Assembly: GCA_013822275.1 (NCBI GenBank)
Contig: PNKC01000005.1
Location: forward strand, 1-64,000
Direction: 5' to 3'
DNA length: 64,000 nt
Source: Anaerolinea sp.
GTDB lineage: Bacteria > Chloroflexota > Dehalococcoidia > Tepidiformales > Tepidiformaceae
Shown here: piece after piece, positions 18,878-27,700 of the stretch
How the letters are laid out: each line of letters starts with the position of its first letter
Position numbering within the stretch: the stretch's first letter is position 1
Made by a program: the position numbers and the translations under genes
Notes under the pieces: generated by a model
Databases searched by the model: none
Told to the model about the DNA's origin: nothing
Seen by the model: only the letters and a program-made list of their open reading frames with translations

Positions 18878-19237
18878 TTAGAAGCTCAGCGTCGACGCGC
18901 CCGACGCCATGTACTCGACGACGTTCGCCGCCGTAACGATCTTCGCGCCTTCGATCAGGTCATCCTGGCCGATGCCGCGAGGGTTGGTGCAGGCGCCGCA
19001 AGCCCAGATCTCGCCGCCGTTGCGAATGAAGGACTCCAGCGTTTCCTTCAAAGACGGGAAGCCCTCCTGCTGCACGCCCTCGGCGTAGCCCTTGGTCGCC
19101 AGCCAGACGCCGTCGATGGTCAAGAGTACTTTTGTCTCCTGGTCGGCGGAGGCGCTGACGTTGCCCACGACGAAGGCCAGGATGGCGCGCTCCGGGTCTT
19201 CCTTAGCGTGCGTGCAGTTCACCATTACCTTGGACAT
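18878..19237 (-). CDS. DsrE family sulfur-relay protein
   Basis: KVMVNCTHAKEDPERAILAFVVGNVSASADQETKVLLTIDGVWLA; EIWACGACTNPRGI. Confidence 0.85.
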   Translation of the reverse strand: MSKVMVNCTHAKEDPERAILAFVVGNVSASADQETKVLLTIDGVWLATKGYAEGVQQEGFPSLKETLESFIRNGGEIWACGACTNPRGIGQDDLIEGAKIVTAANVVEYMASGASTLSF

Positions 19238-19286
19238 ATTTGTCTCCTTTTCTTCTGTTTCGGTCTGCCTACGTGCCAGTTGGCTG

Positions 19287-19532
19287 TTACTTCTTGCGCA
19301 AGAAGAACCGAGCATTGCGTCCGCCGTCGGTGACCGAGGCGATCAGTTCATTGCCGGTCAAGCGGCTCCAAGCAGGCACGCCCTCCCGCGACGCCGGGTC
19401 GTCCGACAACACTTCCAGGACCTCACCGCTGGCCAGGGCCGAGAGGTGCTCCTTAATTAGGGGCGTGAGGTAGGCGCATGAAGCGCCGGGCGCGTCGAGG
19501 ACTGCCTGTGCCTCCGGGATTTCAGTGGCCAT
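19287..19532 (-). CDS. TusA-like sulfurtransferase
   Basis: ASCAYLTPLIKEHLSALASGEVLEVLSDDPASREGVPAWSR. Confidence 0.8.
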   Translation of the reverse strand: MATEIPEAQAVLDAPGASCAYLTPLIKEHLSALASGEVLEVLSDDPASREGVPAWSRLTGNELIASVTDGGRNARFFLRKK

Positions 19533-19570
19533 CTGTCTGCCTCCTTTCTCAGCGCGCCGTGTAGACGGCG

Positions 19571-20128
19571 CTAGACCATCTCGATGGTCACAGGGACCGG
19601 ATTTCGGAGAATGTCCAGGACAGGGGAGGTCTTCTGTACGTAGTTGCAGAGCTCCTCCAGTTTCTCTCGGGGCGCGTCTGCTTCCACGCGGTAGGTCAAC
19701 CTGATGCCGTGATACCCAGGCCGCACGGCCTCGGAGAGGCCGAGGAAGGCTTGCAGGTCGAGGTCGCCCTCGATGTCGAAGTTGAGCGAGCGGACGTTGA
19801 TGCCCCTGGCCGCCGCGTTGTAGACGAAGCCGACGGTGAGGCAGGAGGCCAGTGCGTGCAGGATCGCCTCGACCGCGTTCGGGCCGCTGTCCGCCCCAAG
19901 GAGTACGGCGGGCTCATCGCCGACCAGGACATGAGGCCGGTTGCGGGAGGTGTCCTCCTGGCCAGCGCCGAAGAAACTCTTGATCTCCGTGTGGCAGCGC
20001 CCGCCTCCGTCCCAGGATGTACGGGCGCGGAACTGGAACTTGGCCAGGTCCGGTTGTTTCTTGATCGCCTGAATTGTGTCAACGAGTTGCGTTACATCGA
20101 TGCCGTTTTGCATTGTCCGGGTGGTCAT
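19571..20128 (-). CDS. OsmC family protein
   Basis: GPNAVEAILHALASCLTVGFVYNAAARGI. Confidence 0.88.
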   Translation of the reverse strand: MTTRTMQNGIDVTQLVDTIQAIKKQPDLAKFQFRARTSWDGGGRCHTEIKSFFGAGQEDTSRNRPHVLVGDEPAVLLGADSGPNAVEAILHALASCLTVGFVYNAAARGINVRSLNFDIEGDLDLQAFLGLSEAVRPGYHGIRLTYRVEADAPREKLEELCNYVQKTSPVLDILRNPVPVTIEMV

Positions 20129-20328
20129 TGCTACCTCTTGCGCCTTTGTCTTGCTCCTCCGGGGCGAGGCGCGGAGCCGATGTTCAGGAGAAGAGAGGCC
20201 GCTGTACATCGGACGATTGTCCGATTCTGGCTTCGCGAAGGTGGAAAAGCGCATGCTATGCTGTCCAAGACGCGGGAGGAGTCCGCGATTCGTCGTTCGC
20301 CTCTCGCCCAGGTGCAGTGAGGAAGAAC

Positions 20329-21948
20329 ATGCCGTCAGTATCGGGCCCGGAGCCGCGTGACCCGAACGGAGGGGACGGGCCGCCGCCGGCGATCCGCACC
20401 TCGGATGTGCTCGGCGCGCTGTCACTTGCCAGCGACCTGGCGGTAGGCTTACCAGCCGAGCACGGCCTGCGTTCATGCCTCATTGCGATGCGCCTGGCCC
20501 GGCGGCTGTCCCTGCCGCCAGCGGAGCAGATCACCGTCTACTACACGAGCCTTCTCATGGATGCCGGCTGCACCGCGTGGACGAGCGAGATTGCCAAACG
20601 GATGTTGACGGACGAGATCGTCGCCAGGCGCGAGCTCGTCTTCCGTACGGACCTCAGGAACCCGCTGCGCGTGTTCGGCTGGATGTGGCGCTTCATTGCC
20701 CCGGATGCACCGCTGACCAAGCGCGCGTCGCGGATTGTGGACTTCGCAAAGCGGGGGCAGGACAGTTTTCGCGAGGGGTTCCTGAACACATGTGACGTCG
20801 CTCGCGACCTGGCGGCTCGACTGGGCATGCCTGAAGACGTGCAGCTTGCACTGCTTTCCGTCTTCGAGCAGTGGGATGGGGGCGGCTTCCCGCGCGGGCT
20901 CAAGGGCCAGAACATCCCGTTGGCCTGCCGAATTGTCTACCTGGCCGCCTTCTTCGAAGTGTTCCACGCCAGCGGCGGCCGGGAAGGAGCGCTCGGGCTG
21001 ATTCGGCGGGGCCGCGGGCGCGCGTTCGACCCAGAGGCTGTCGATGCGTTGTTGGCGGTGGCGAAAGAGGCTGAGTTCTGGGACGCGCTCGAAAGCGGCC
21101 AGGGGCCCTGGCCGACAGTGATGAGCCTCGAACCAGAGAGCCGGCTCCGCTGGACGAGCGAAGAGCAACTCAACGACGCCGCGGTGGCGCTCGCCGACTT
21201 TGCGGACATGAAGTCGGCGTACAGTCTTGGCCATTCGCGCCGGGTAGCCGCTACCGCTGAAGCGATTGCGCGCCGCTTCGAACTTTCTGAGGACGTCATC
21301 GACTTGCGACGCGCAGCGCTCACCCACGATCTGGGGTTGGTCGCCGTTGCTTCGTACGTCCTGGATAAGCCGGAGGGCAAGCTGACCCGGAGCGAGCGGG
21401 AGCAGATGCGGCTCCATCCCTATCACGGGGAGCGGATCCTCAGCAACGTGCCTGCGCTGCGCAGGGCAGCGGCGTTGGTCGGCGCCCACCATGAGCGGGT
21501 GGACGGACAGGGGTTCCCTCGCGGCCTCAAGGAACGGCAGATTCCCGTCGCGGCGCAGGTCATTGCGGTCAGCGACCGCTTCGATGAGCTCACCCATGAC
21601 GCTCCGGACCGGTCCGCTTTCTCCCCCGATGATGCGCTCACCACGATGGAACAGGAACTCGGGGGCGCTTTCAGCGCCCGCGTGTTCGAGCCCTTGCGAG
21701 AGGAACTGGGGTTCGCACGACGCGGGTCTTCCCCGCCCCGCCGGGAGTGGCCCGGTGGCCTGACGGACCGTGAAGTGGAGGTGCTTCGGTTGGCGGCTCG
21801 CGGCTTAAGCAGGCGACAGACGGCACAGAAGCTGTACGTAAGCGAGAGCACCGTGCGCACGCACCTGGAGCACATCTACGCGAAGATCGGCGTTTCCAGC
21901 CGGGCGGCGGCGACGTTGTTTGCGGTGGAGCACGACCTGCTCGGGTAA
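20329..21948 (+). CDS. Tandem HD-GYP-like domains fused to LuxR-type HTH
   Basis: GHSRRVA, THDLG, HHERVDGQGFPRGLKERQIPVAAQVIAVSDRFDEL; LTDREVEVLRLAARGLSRRQTAQKLYVSESTVRTHLEHIYAKIGV. Confidence 0.9.
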   Translation: MPSVSGPEPRDPNGGDGPPPAIRTSDVLGALSLASDLAVGLPAEHGLRSCLIAMRLARRLSLPPAEQITVYYTSLLMDAGCTAWTSEIAKRMLTDEIVARRELVFRTDLRNPLRVFGWMWRFIAPDAPLTKRASRIVDFAKRGQDSFREGFLNTCDVARDLAARLGMPEDVQLALLSVFEQWDGGGFPRGLKGQNIPLACRIVYLAAFFEVFHASGGREGALGLIRRGRGRAFDPEAVDALLAVAKEAEFWDALESGQGPWPTVMSLEPESRLRWTSEEQLNDAAVALADFADMKSAYSLGHSRRVAATAEAIARRFELSEDVIDLRRAALTHDLGLVAVASYVLDKPEGKLTRSEREQMRLHPYHGERILSNVPALRRAAALVGAHHERVDGQGFPRGLKERQIPVAAQVIAVSDRFDELTHDAPDRSAFSPDDALTTMEQELGGAFSARVFEPLREELGFARRGSSPPRREWPGGLTDREVEVLRLAARGLSRRQTAQKLYVSESTVRTHLEHIYAKIGVSSRAAATLFAVEHDLLG

Positions 21949-21962
21949 TAGAAGGGGAACCA

Positions 21963-21980
21963 CCGAGACACCGAGATGCC
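21963..21980. repeat. Single-ended AACCACCGAGACACCGAG repeat
   Basis: Same motif as the MITE-like termini at 35706 and 54232. Confidence 0.7.
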
Positions 21981-22046
21981 TTGCTGGTCCAATCGCCAGC
22001 GCCCCGCTGCGGCTGGTCGCGGTCCTGAATCCATGCGCCGCCGGCA

Positions 22047-22081
22047 GGCTGATGGCCGATGGCCGACGGCTGACAGCCGGC
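22047..22081. repeat. Heptanucleotide tandem array (GGCTGAT GGCCGAT GGCCGAC GGCTGAC AGCCGGC)
   Basis: Five 7-nt units; reverse complement resembles the 24-51 array. Confidence 0.8.
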
Positions 22082-22087
22082 TCGCCG

Positions 22088-22687
22088 TTACTTGGCGGCG
22101 GCGTCCAGGAGGCTTTTCCAGGTGGCGTTGTTCGCCGGGACGGTGGGCTGGAGCTTGCCGTTGACGACGAACGCGGGCGTGCCTTTGACGCCGGCGGTCT
22201 GGCCTTCGCGGTAGTCCGCGGCGATAGGGTCGAGGGTGGCGTCGGTGGCGAAGCAGGCTTCGAACTTCGCGGAGTCGAGCTTCAATTCGGCCGCGTAGGC
22301 TTTGAGTTTCGGCTCGCCGAAGCCTTCGGCGAGCGCGGGTCCGCCCTCTGTGAATTCCGCGTGGACCGTGAAGAGCCTCTTGGCGTACGCCCAGAATTGC
22401 CCCTGTTCGGCGGCGCACTGTGCGGCCACCATCATCGGCAATGAAGACTGGGACAGCGGGAAGTACTTGAACTCGATCTGGACGATGCCGGGTTTGACGT
22501 ACTGGTCGATGAGGTACTGTTCGAAGTACGCCGTGAACTCCAGGCAGTGGGAGCAGCGGAAGTCTTCGTAGACCTGCAGCTTGACCTTCGCGTCGTCCTT
22601 GCCCAGCTTGCGGCCGTTGGCCAGGCCGTCCGGGATGGTGATCGCCTTCACCTTCTTCGCCAGGTCGCCCTCGGTTGGCTCCTTCAC
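22088..22687 (-). CDS. DsbA-family thioredoxin-fold protein
   Basis: VYEDFRCSHCLEF CxxC; GVKGTPAFVVNGK. Confidence 0.88.
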   Translation of the reverse strand: MKEPTEGDLAKKVKAITIPDGLANGRKLGKDDAKVKLQVYEDFRCSHCLEFTAYFEQYLIDQYVKPGIVQIEFKYFPLSQSSLPMMVAAQCAAEQGQFWAYAKRLFTVHAEFTEGGPALAEGFGEPKLKAYAAELKLDSAKFEACFATDATLDPIAADYREGQTAGVKGTPAFVVNGKLQPTVPANNATWKSLLDAAAK

Positions 22688-22860
22688 GGGGTGCCGGTGG
22701 CCGCGGGGGAGTTTGACGTGGCTGGCTGGCCCTGTGCTTCTGTTGGCGCGGGCGGCCCATTTGTCGCGCCTTTGGCGATGTCGTCGTCACCGCCGCAGCC
22801 GGCCATCGCCGGCACGGCCAGGACGGAGGCGGCGAGGAGCGCAGACGCGCGCCTATTCAT
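22684..22860 (-). CDS. Lipoprotein signal peptide plus linker, apparently frameshifted from the downstream thioredoxin domain
   Basis: MNRRASALLAASVLAVPAMAGCGGDDD lipobox; TGA overlaps the GTG of the next ORF. Confidence 0.65.
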   Translation of the reverse strand: MNRRASALLAASVLAVPAMAGCGGDDDIAKGATNGPPAPTEAQGQPATSNSPAATGTP

Positions 22861-23758
22861 CGAGGAACTCGTTGACGTGGCTGATGAAGACTTCGAACTG
22901 GTCGTGGTGCACCCAGTGGCCTGCCTGTTCGACTTTGATCGCGCGGTAGTCATGGAAGGCGCTGAGGTCCAGGTCCATGGTGTTGAAGCGGGCGCCCCAG
23001 CTTTCTTCGCCCCAAATGATGAGCATGGGGCAGCGGATCTGGTTCCAGAGGTCCCGCGCATCCTCCATGTTGAATTCGTAGGGTGAGCCCGCGTGGGTAA
23101 AGTTGTCGAATTTCCAGGTGAGACCATCGCCTGTCTGGCGGGTGCCGGTCAGGGTCAGGTGGCGGGCGAGTTCGGGGGAAAGGTGGCGGTTCGCCTCGAC
23201 CATGCGCTGAGTCGCCTCGTCCACGGTAGAGTACGTGCGGAGCTCGCGCCCTTCCAGCTTGCGCATGCTTTCCACCCACTGGCGCATGCGGACGTGGGCG
23301 GGGCGCCGCTGGCCGTGTGACCAGCCAAGCCCGCCGAGGCCTTCGATGGAGACCAGCTTCGCCACTTTCTCCGGGAAGGTACCGGCGTACTGGAGGGCTA
23401 CGCCACCGCCAAGCGAGTGGCCGACGATCGTGTACGGCGCCCTGCCGATGGCTTCGCCGAGGGCGTGGATGTCGAGCGCGTAGTCGATGATGGAGTAGTC
23501 GCCGCCGGTGGCCCAGGCGGAGTCGCCGTGGCCGCGAAGGTCCGGCGCGTACACGCAGTAGCGGTCGATGAGCGCTTCGGCGGTGCGGTCCCAGGAGCGG
23601 GCGTGGTCGCGGGTGCCGTGGATGAGGATCAGGGGAGGCTTCGTCTCGTCGCCCCAGACCAGGTAGTGCATTTTGAGGCGCTGGGAAGTGTAGTAGCGGG
23701 ATTCGGGCTGCATGGTGTACAAGGCTACGCTTTGGCCGCGAGTAACGGCCAGTGCCAT
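22853..23758 (-). CDS. Alpha/beta hydrolase
   Basis: PLILIHGTRDHARSWDRTAEAL; IVGHSLGGGVALQYA. Confidence 0.92.
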   Translation of the reverse strand: MALAVTRGQSVALYTMQPESRYYTSQRLKMHYLVWGDETKPPLILIHGTRDHARSWDRTAEALIDRYCVYAPDLRGHGDSAWATGGDYSIIDYALDIHALGEAIGRAPYTIVGHSLGGGVALQYAGTFPEKVAKLVSIEGLGGLGWSHGQRRPAHVRMRQWVESMRKLEGRELRTYSTVDEATQRMVEANRHLSPELARHLTLTGTRQTGDGLTWKFDNFTHAGSPYEFNMEDARDLWNQIRCPMLIIWGEESWGARFNTMDLDLSAFHDYRAIKVEQAGHWVHHDQFEVFISHVNEFLDE

Positions 23759-23759
23759 T

Positions 23760-23869
23760 GAACCACCGCGGCACCGAGGGTTTTTGAGTGAGGACACGAA
23801 GTCGCGAAGGCACGAAGCGGCACGAAGGATTGGGGGTGAGCCGGTAGGACTCCGGTCACCGGTGGCTAT
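23760..23869. repeat. Palindromic octamer-rich element
   Basis: AACCACCGCGGCACCGAGG ... ACACGAAGTCGCGAAGGCACGAAGCGGCACGAAG ... CTCCGGTCACCGGTGGCT. Confidence 0.7.
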
Positions 23870-23925
23870 CCGTGGCCGCCCGCTTACTGGCGCGCGCGGC
23901 TCTGAAGAACCTCTGGGTCCCGACT

Positions 23926-24035
23926 GAACCAACCACCGACACACACCGAGGGTTCTTTGAATGAGGACGCAAAGGCGCGAAGGCACGAAGCGGCACGAAG
24001 TTTTGGGGGAAGGTTCCCGGTGTCCCGGTGGTTCA
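23926..24035. repeat. Palindromic octamer-rich element, second copy
   Basis: GAACCAACCACCGACACACACCGAGGGTTC...CGCAAAGGCGCGAAGGCACGAAGCGGCACGAAG...GGTTCCCGGTGTCCCGGTGGTTCA. Confidence 0.85.
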
Positions 24036-24677
24036 TCCCCCTGCGTAGCGAGCGATGAGGCTGTTGGCGGCCCGCTGGATGGCGAGCACCTCCCGTTCGG
24101 GCGAGCCGGGCCGGAAGACCTCGAAATCCTCCTCCGTTTCTGTGCCCAGCACGGCGGCGGCGGCGTGGAGGGCGCCCATGACGCCGAGGGCGACGGCGCG
24201 GAAGAGCGCTTCGCGGTCGAATTCGCTGGGTGCGGCGGAAATGTAGGCGAGGGGGTCGCGCAGGTGGGGGCCGGCGACGAGCGGCGTGCCACCTGCGGAG
24301 AGGCCCCAGTGCAGGTGCGGTCCGGTGGTCAGCCCCGTCAGGCCAACCAGCCCCAGGCCGTCTCCGCGGTTCACGTACTGCCCGGGCGCAACATCGATCC
24401 GCGAAAGGTGGGCATACAGCGAGGCGAAGCCGCCCATGTGGCGCAAGAGGACGTAGCTGCCGAAGACGCCACTGCTTTGATCGGCAGCCATGACGAGACC
24501 AGGGGCGGGCGCCACAAGCTGCGTGCCGATCGGCGCGGCGATATCCACGCCGCTGTGGCCCCCGGAGTGCTGAGGGATGGAACGTGAACCGAACGTTGCC
24601 GTGACAGGCCCGGCGAGCGGCGCACCAACGATGGATTGACCCTGGACGAGCGTGGGACCGAAGACGAGTGAAGCCAT
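24033..24677 (-). CDS. M23 family metallopeptidase
   Basis: HSGGHSGVDIAAPIGTQLVAPAPG; GLTTGPHLHWGL. Confidence 0.88.
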   Translation of the reverse strand: MASLVFGPTLVQGQSIVGAPLAGPVTATFGSRSIPQHSGGHSGVDIAAPIGTQLVAPAPGLVMAADQSSGVFGSYVLLRHMGGFASLYAHLSRIDVAPGQYVNRGDGLGLVGLTGLTTGPHLHWGLSAGGTPLVAGPHLRDPLAYISAAPSEFDREALFRAVALGVMGALHAAAAVLGTETEEDFEVFRPGSPEREVLAIQRAANSLIARYAGG

Positions 24678-24796
24678 GATCCAAACTTGAGCCCCGCGAA
24701 TACGAAACGCCAAGACCGTGTTGTCATCCCCGCGCGGCTCCCTATAAGGGAGTTCCCCCATTCCTGGGGAGTTGCGCAGAGGGAAGACTATGGACT

Positions 24797-27700
24797 GTGG
24801 CAGACTATGCCGGTCCCATGACGCCAGCGCCCGCCCTCCCGAGCCACCAGTCCATCTTGCTTGAACTTGCCTTGCTCGTGAACGAGCGGACGAGCGTGGC
24901 GGAGGTATTCGCGGCGTTCGCGGAGCGACTCCTGGCTGCTACCCGGTTCGAGTACACGGCTTTGGCCACCGTGGAGCCAGACGCCCGCTACATCCGCGTT
25001 GCCGGGAGGCATCCCGTGTGGGAGGGGTCCATGCCCGCCGGGACCGTGCTGCGCTTGCTGGACATGCCACCCGAGTGGCGGGAGGCGGGGATCGAGGGTG
25101 TTGAATACTTGCCAGGTCCGGGGGACCCCGAAGCGGCTCGCCGCCCGTACGACCGCGGATTCCGGCACTGTTGGGTGGCCAACTTGCAGGTGGAAGGCGC
25201 GTCCCTGGGCTTCCTGACGGTCGCCCGCCGGACGGTGGAGGCGACCAGCGCCGAGGAGCTTGGCTTCCTCCGGGCTGCCGCCAGATTGCTGGCCGCGGCC
25301 GTCCGGCAGGATCGGCTCCTCTTGCAAGCCGAACAGGAGGCGGCGCAGGGCCAACTCCTGCACGAGCTTGCGGTGCTGCTGCACGCGGGCGAGCCGATGG
25401 AAGCACTCTTTGACCGGATGCTGCTCCTCATCGAGCAGACGATCCAGCTGGACTACGTTTCGCTTTCGGCGAGCACGGCCCACGGCACGTACAGGATGGT
25501 TGGATCGCGCCCGGTGCTGCACTACGCGGTGGGTGAGGAATACACGAGTGACGTTGCCCAGGCGGATAACGTCTTCGCAGCTGAGGGCGCAATCCTGGAA
25601 TACCGCACCATGGGCAACGAAGGGCACTGGCCGGCGCTTCACCACGGTGCGGGGATTGAACGTGTCCTGACGGCCGGTCTCCGCTCGGGAGACGAACGGC
25701 TCGGCTTCATCAGCATCGGCCGGGCGGCGAATTTCGCCTTCACACCGGGAGACCGGCGCTTCATGGCGCAGCTCGCCGTGATGCTCAGCCAGGCCGAGGC
25801 GAACCGCCGCCACGTTGAGCAGATCGCCGCGTCCGCCGCCCGTGAGCGCATACTCAACGAACTCACGGTCCTCCTGAACGCGGGCGAACCAATCGAGGCG
25901 CTCTTCGACAGGCTCCTGGCCCTCCTGGAACGGGCTCTTGAGTTCGATTACATCGGGTTGCTGGCGCTGTCGGACCGGCCCGGGATGCTGCGGATGGTCG
26001 GCTCGCGGCCCGAGCTGGTGCGGCCCGCGGGGACGGAAGTTGACGAGGAAACGGCAATGCTCCGGCAGCTTGCCGGCCGGCCCGGTGTCTTCCAGTACCG
26101 TACCAGCCGGCAGCCTTCCCTGAGCAGCCAGGTGCTCGCCCGCGAAGGGATCACGCGCGCTATCGCGGTTGCTCTGCGCGCGGCCGGCGAGCCCGTGGGC
26201 ATGTTCTCCCTTGGGCGCCGGCGAGACGCACGGTTCTCGCCCGCGGAAGTCGAGTTCGTGGAAGTCCTCGCCACCATCCTTGGGCAGGCCGTAGGCAACC
26301 AGAGGCGGCTGCGGGCCGCGCGGGCGGACGCAGCCCGTAGCGGCCTGTTGAACGAAGCGGCCCTCCTCGTCAACTCCGGCGAGCCGCCAGAGCGCCTCTT
26401 TGACCGGCTGCGGGAGCTGCTCCAGGGAGCTCTCCCCTTTACCCACATGGCGCTTCTCCTTCCGGAGGACGGCGGGGCGCGACTGCGCGTCGGTGGTTCG
26501 CTCCGTTCCCGGATCCTTAAGCCGGGCGCCTCGTTTTCCACGTCCAGTCTCTTCACATCCGGGGGAGAAGGGGACGGCCGGCTCGTACACCAATACCGCT
26601 CCGAAGAGGTGGGGACCGAGCTCGCGCGAGAGGCAGCCCTCTCAGGCGTGGTCCGCGTTGCGGCCGCGGTCCTGAAGGATAGCGAGCAGCTTCTCGGCGT
26701 GTTCACCCTCGGGCGCCCGGAGGATGCCGCCTTCGACCAGGACGAGATGGAGTTGCTCGAACTCCTCGCCACGCTCCTTCGCCAGGCGCTCACGAACGAA
26801 CGGCGGCTCCAGCAGAGCAGGGCCGAGTCCGCGAGGAACAGGCTCCTCAGCGAGGTGGCCGTCCTCCTCAACGCGGGCGAGCCGATAGAGACGGTGTTCC
26901 ACGTCGTGGTGGAGTTGCTCAAGCCGATTGTCCCCTGGGACCGCGCCGCGCTGTTGGGCACGAACGAAGCGGGGACGGCCTTTCAGCGCGCCTGCTCGGT
27001 CCCCGGGGAGGTCCTCGCGCCCGGTGAAGAGATCGGCGTGGCGCCCGTCCTGGAGGCGCTGGGACGAGGTCCATCGGTGCGCTTCCGGCTGTCCGCCATC
27101 CCCCTTCCCCAGGCGCGGCGGTACGTGGAAGCGGGCGGAGACTGGCTGCTGGGGACGGCCTTGCGCAAGCGCCGCCAGTTACTGGGTGCGCTGGCGCTGA
27201 TCCGTAACGATGACGAGCCGTTCACTGATGAGGAGGCGCAGTTCGTCGAGGTGCTCGCGACCCTGCTCGCTGAAGCGGTCGCGAACCAGCGCCGCATGGA
27301 GTCGGCCTCGGCGGAGGCGGAGGAGCAGCGGCTGATTGCGGCGATTGCCGCTGCGGCTGCCGCCGAAACGGACCCCGGCGCGCTCGTGGCCGCCATGAGT
27401 GAACCGCTCCGCAGCCTGATCCCGCGTCCGTTCCTCGCGTTCGGCTACGTGGACGGCGACGAGGTGGTCTTTCCAGTCCCGGACGGGACGGAGGTCCGGC
27501 GGGCGCTGGCAGGTCCCCTGCGCGTGGCCCTGGAACAGGGCGAAATCCATGCCCGGGAACTCCCGGAGGACCTGGACCCGTCACACCCGCTGGTGCATTT
27601 CGGCCTCCACGCCAGCGCGCTCACGCTGGCGGTGTCGGGCGGCCGCCCGATTGGCCTCCTGCTCACGGGATCGCGGCAGGAGGGCTACGCGTTCGGCCGC

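Noticed and set aside
24788-26593. 601-aa minus-strand ORF
   Set aside because: Antisense shadow of the multi-GAF kinase.
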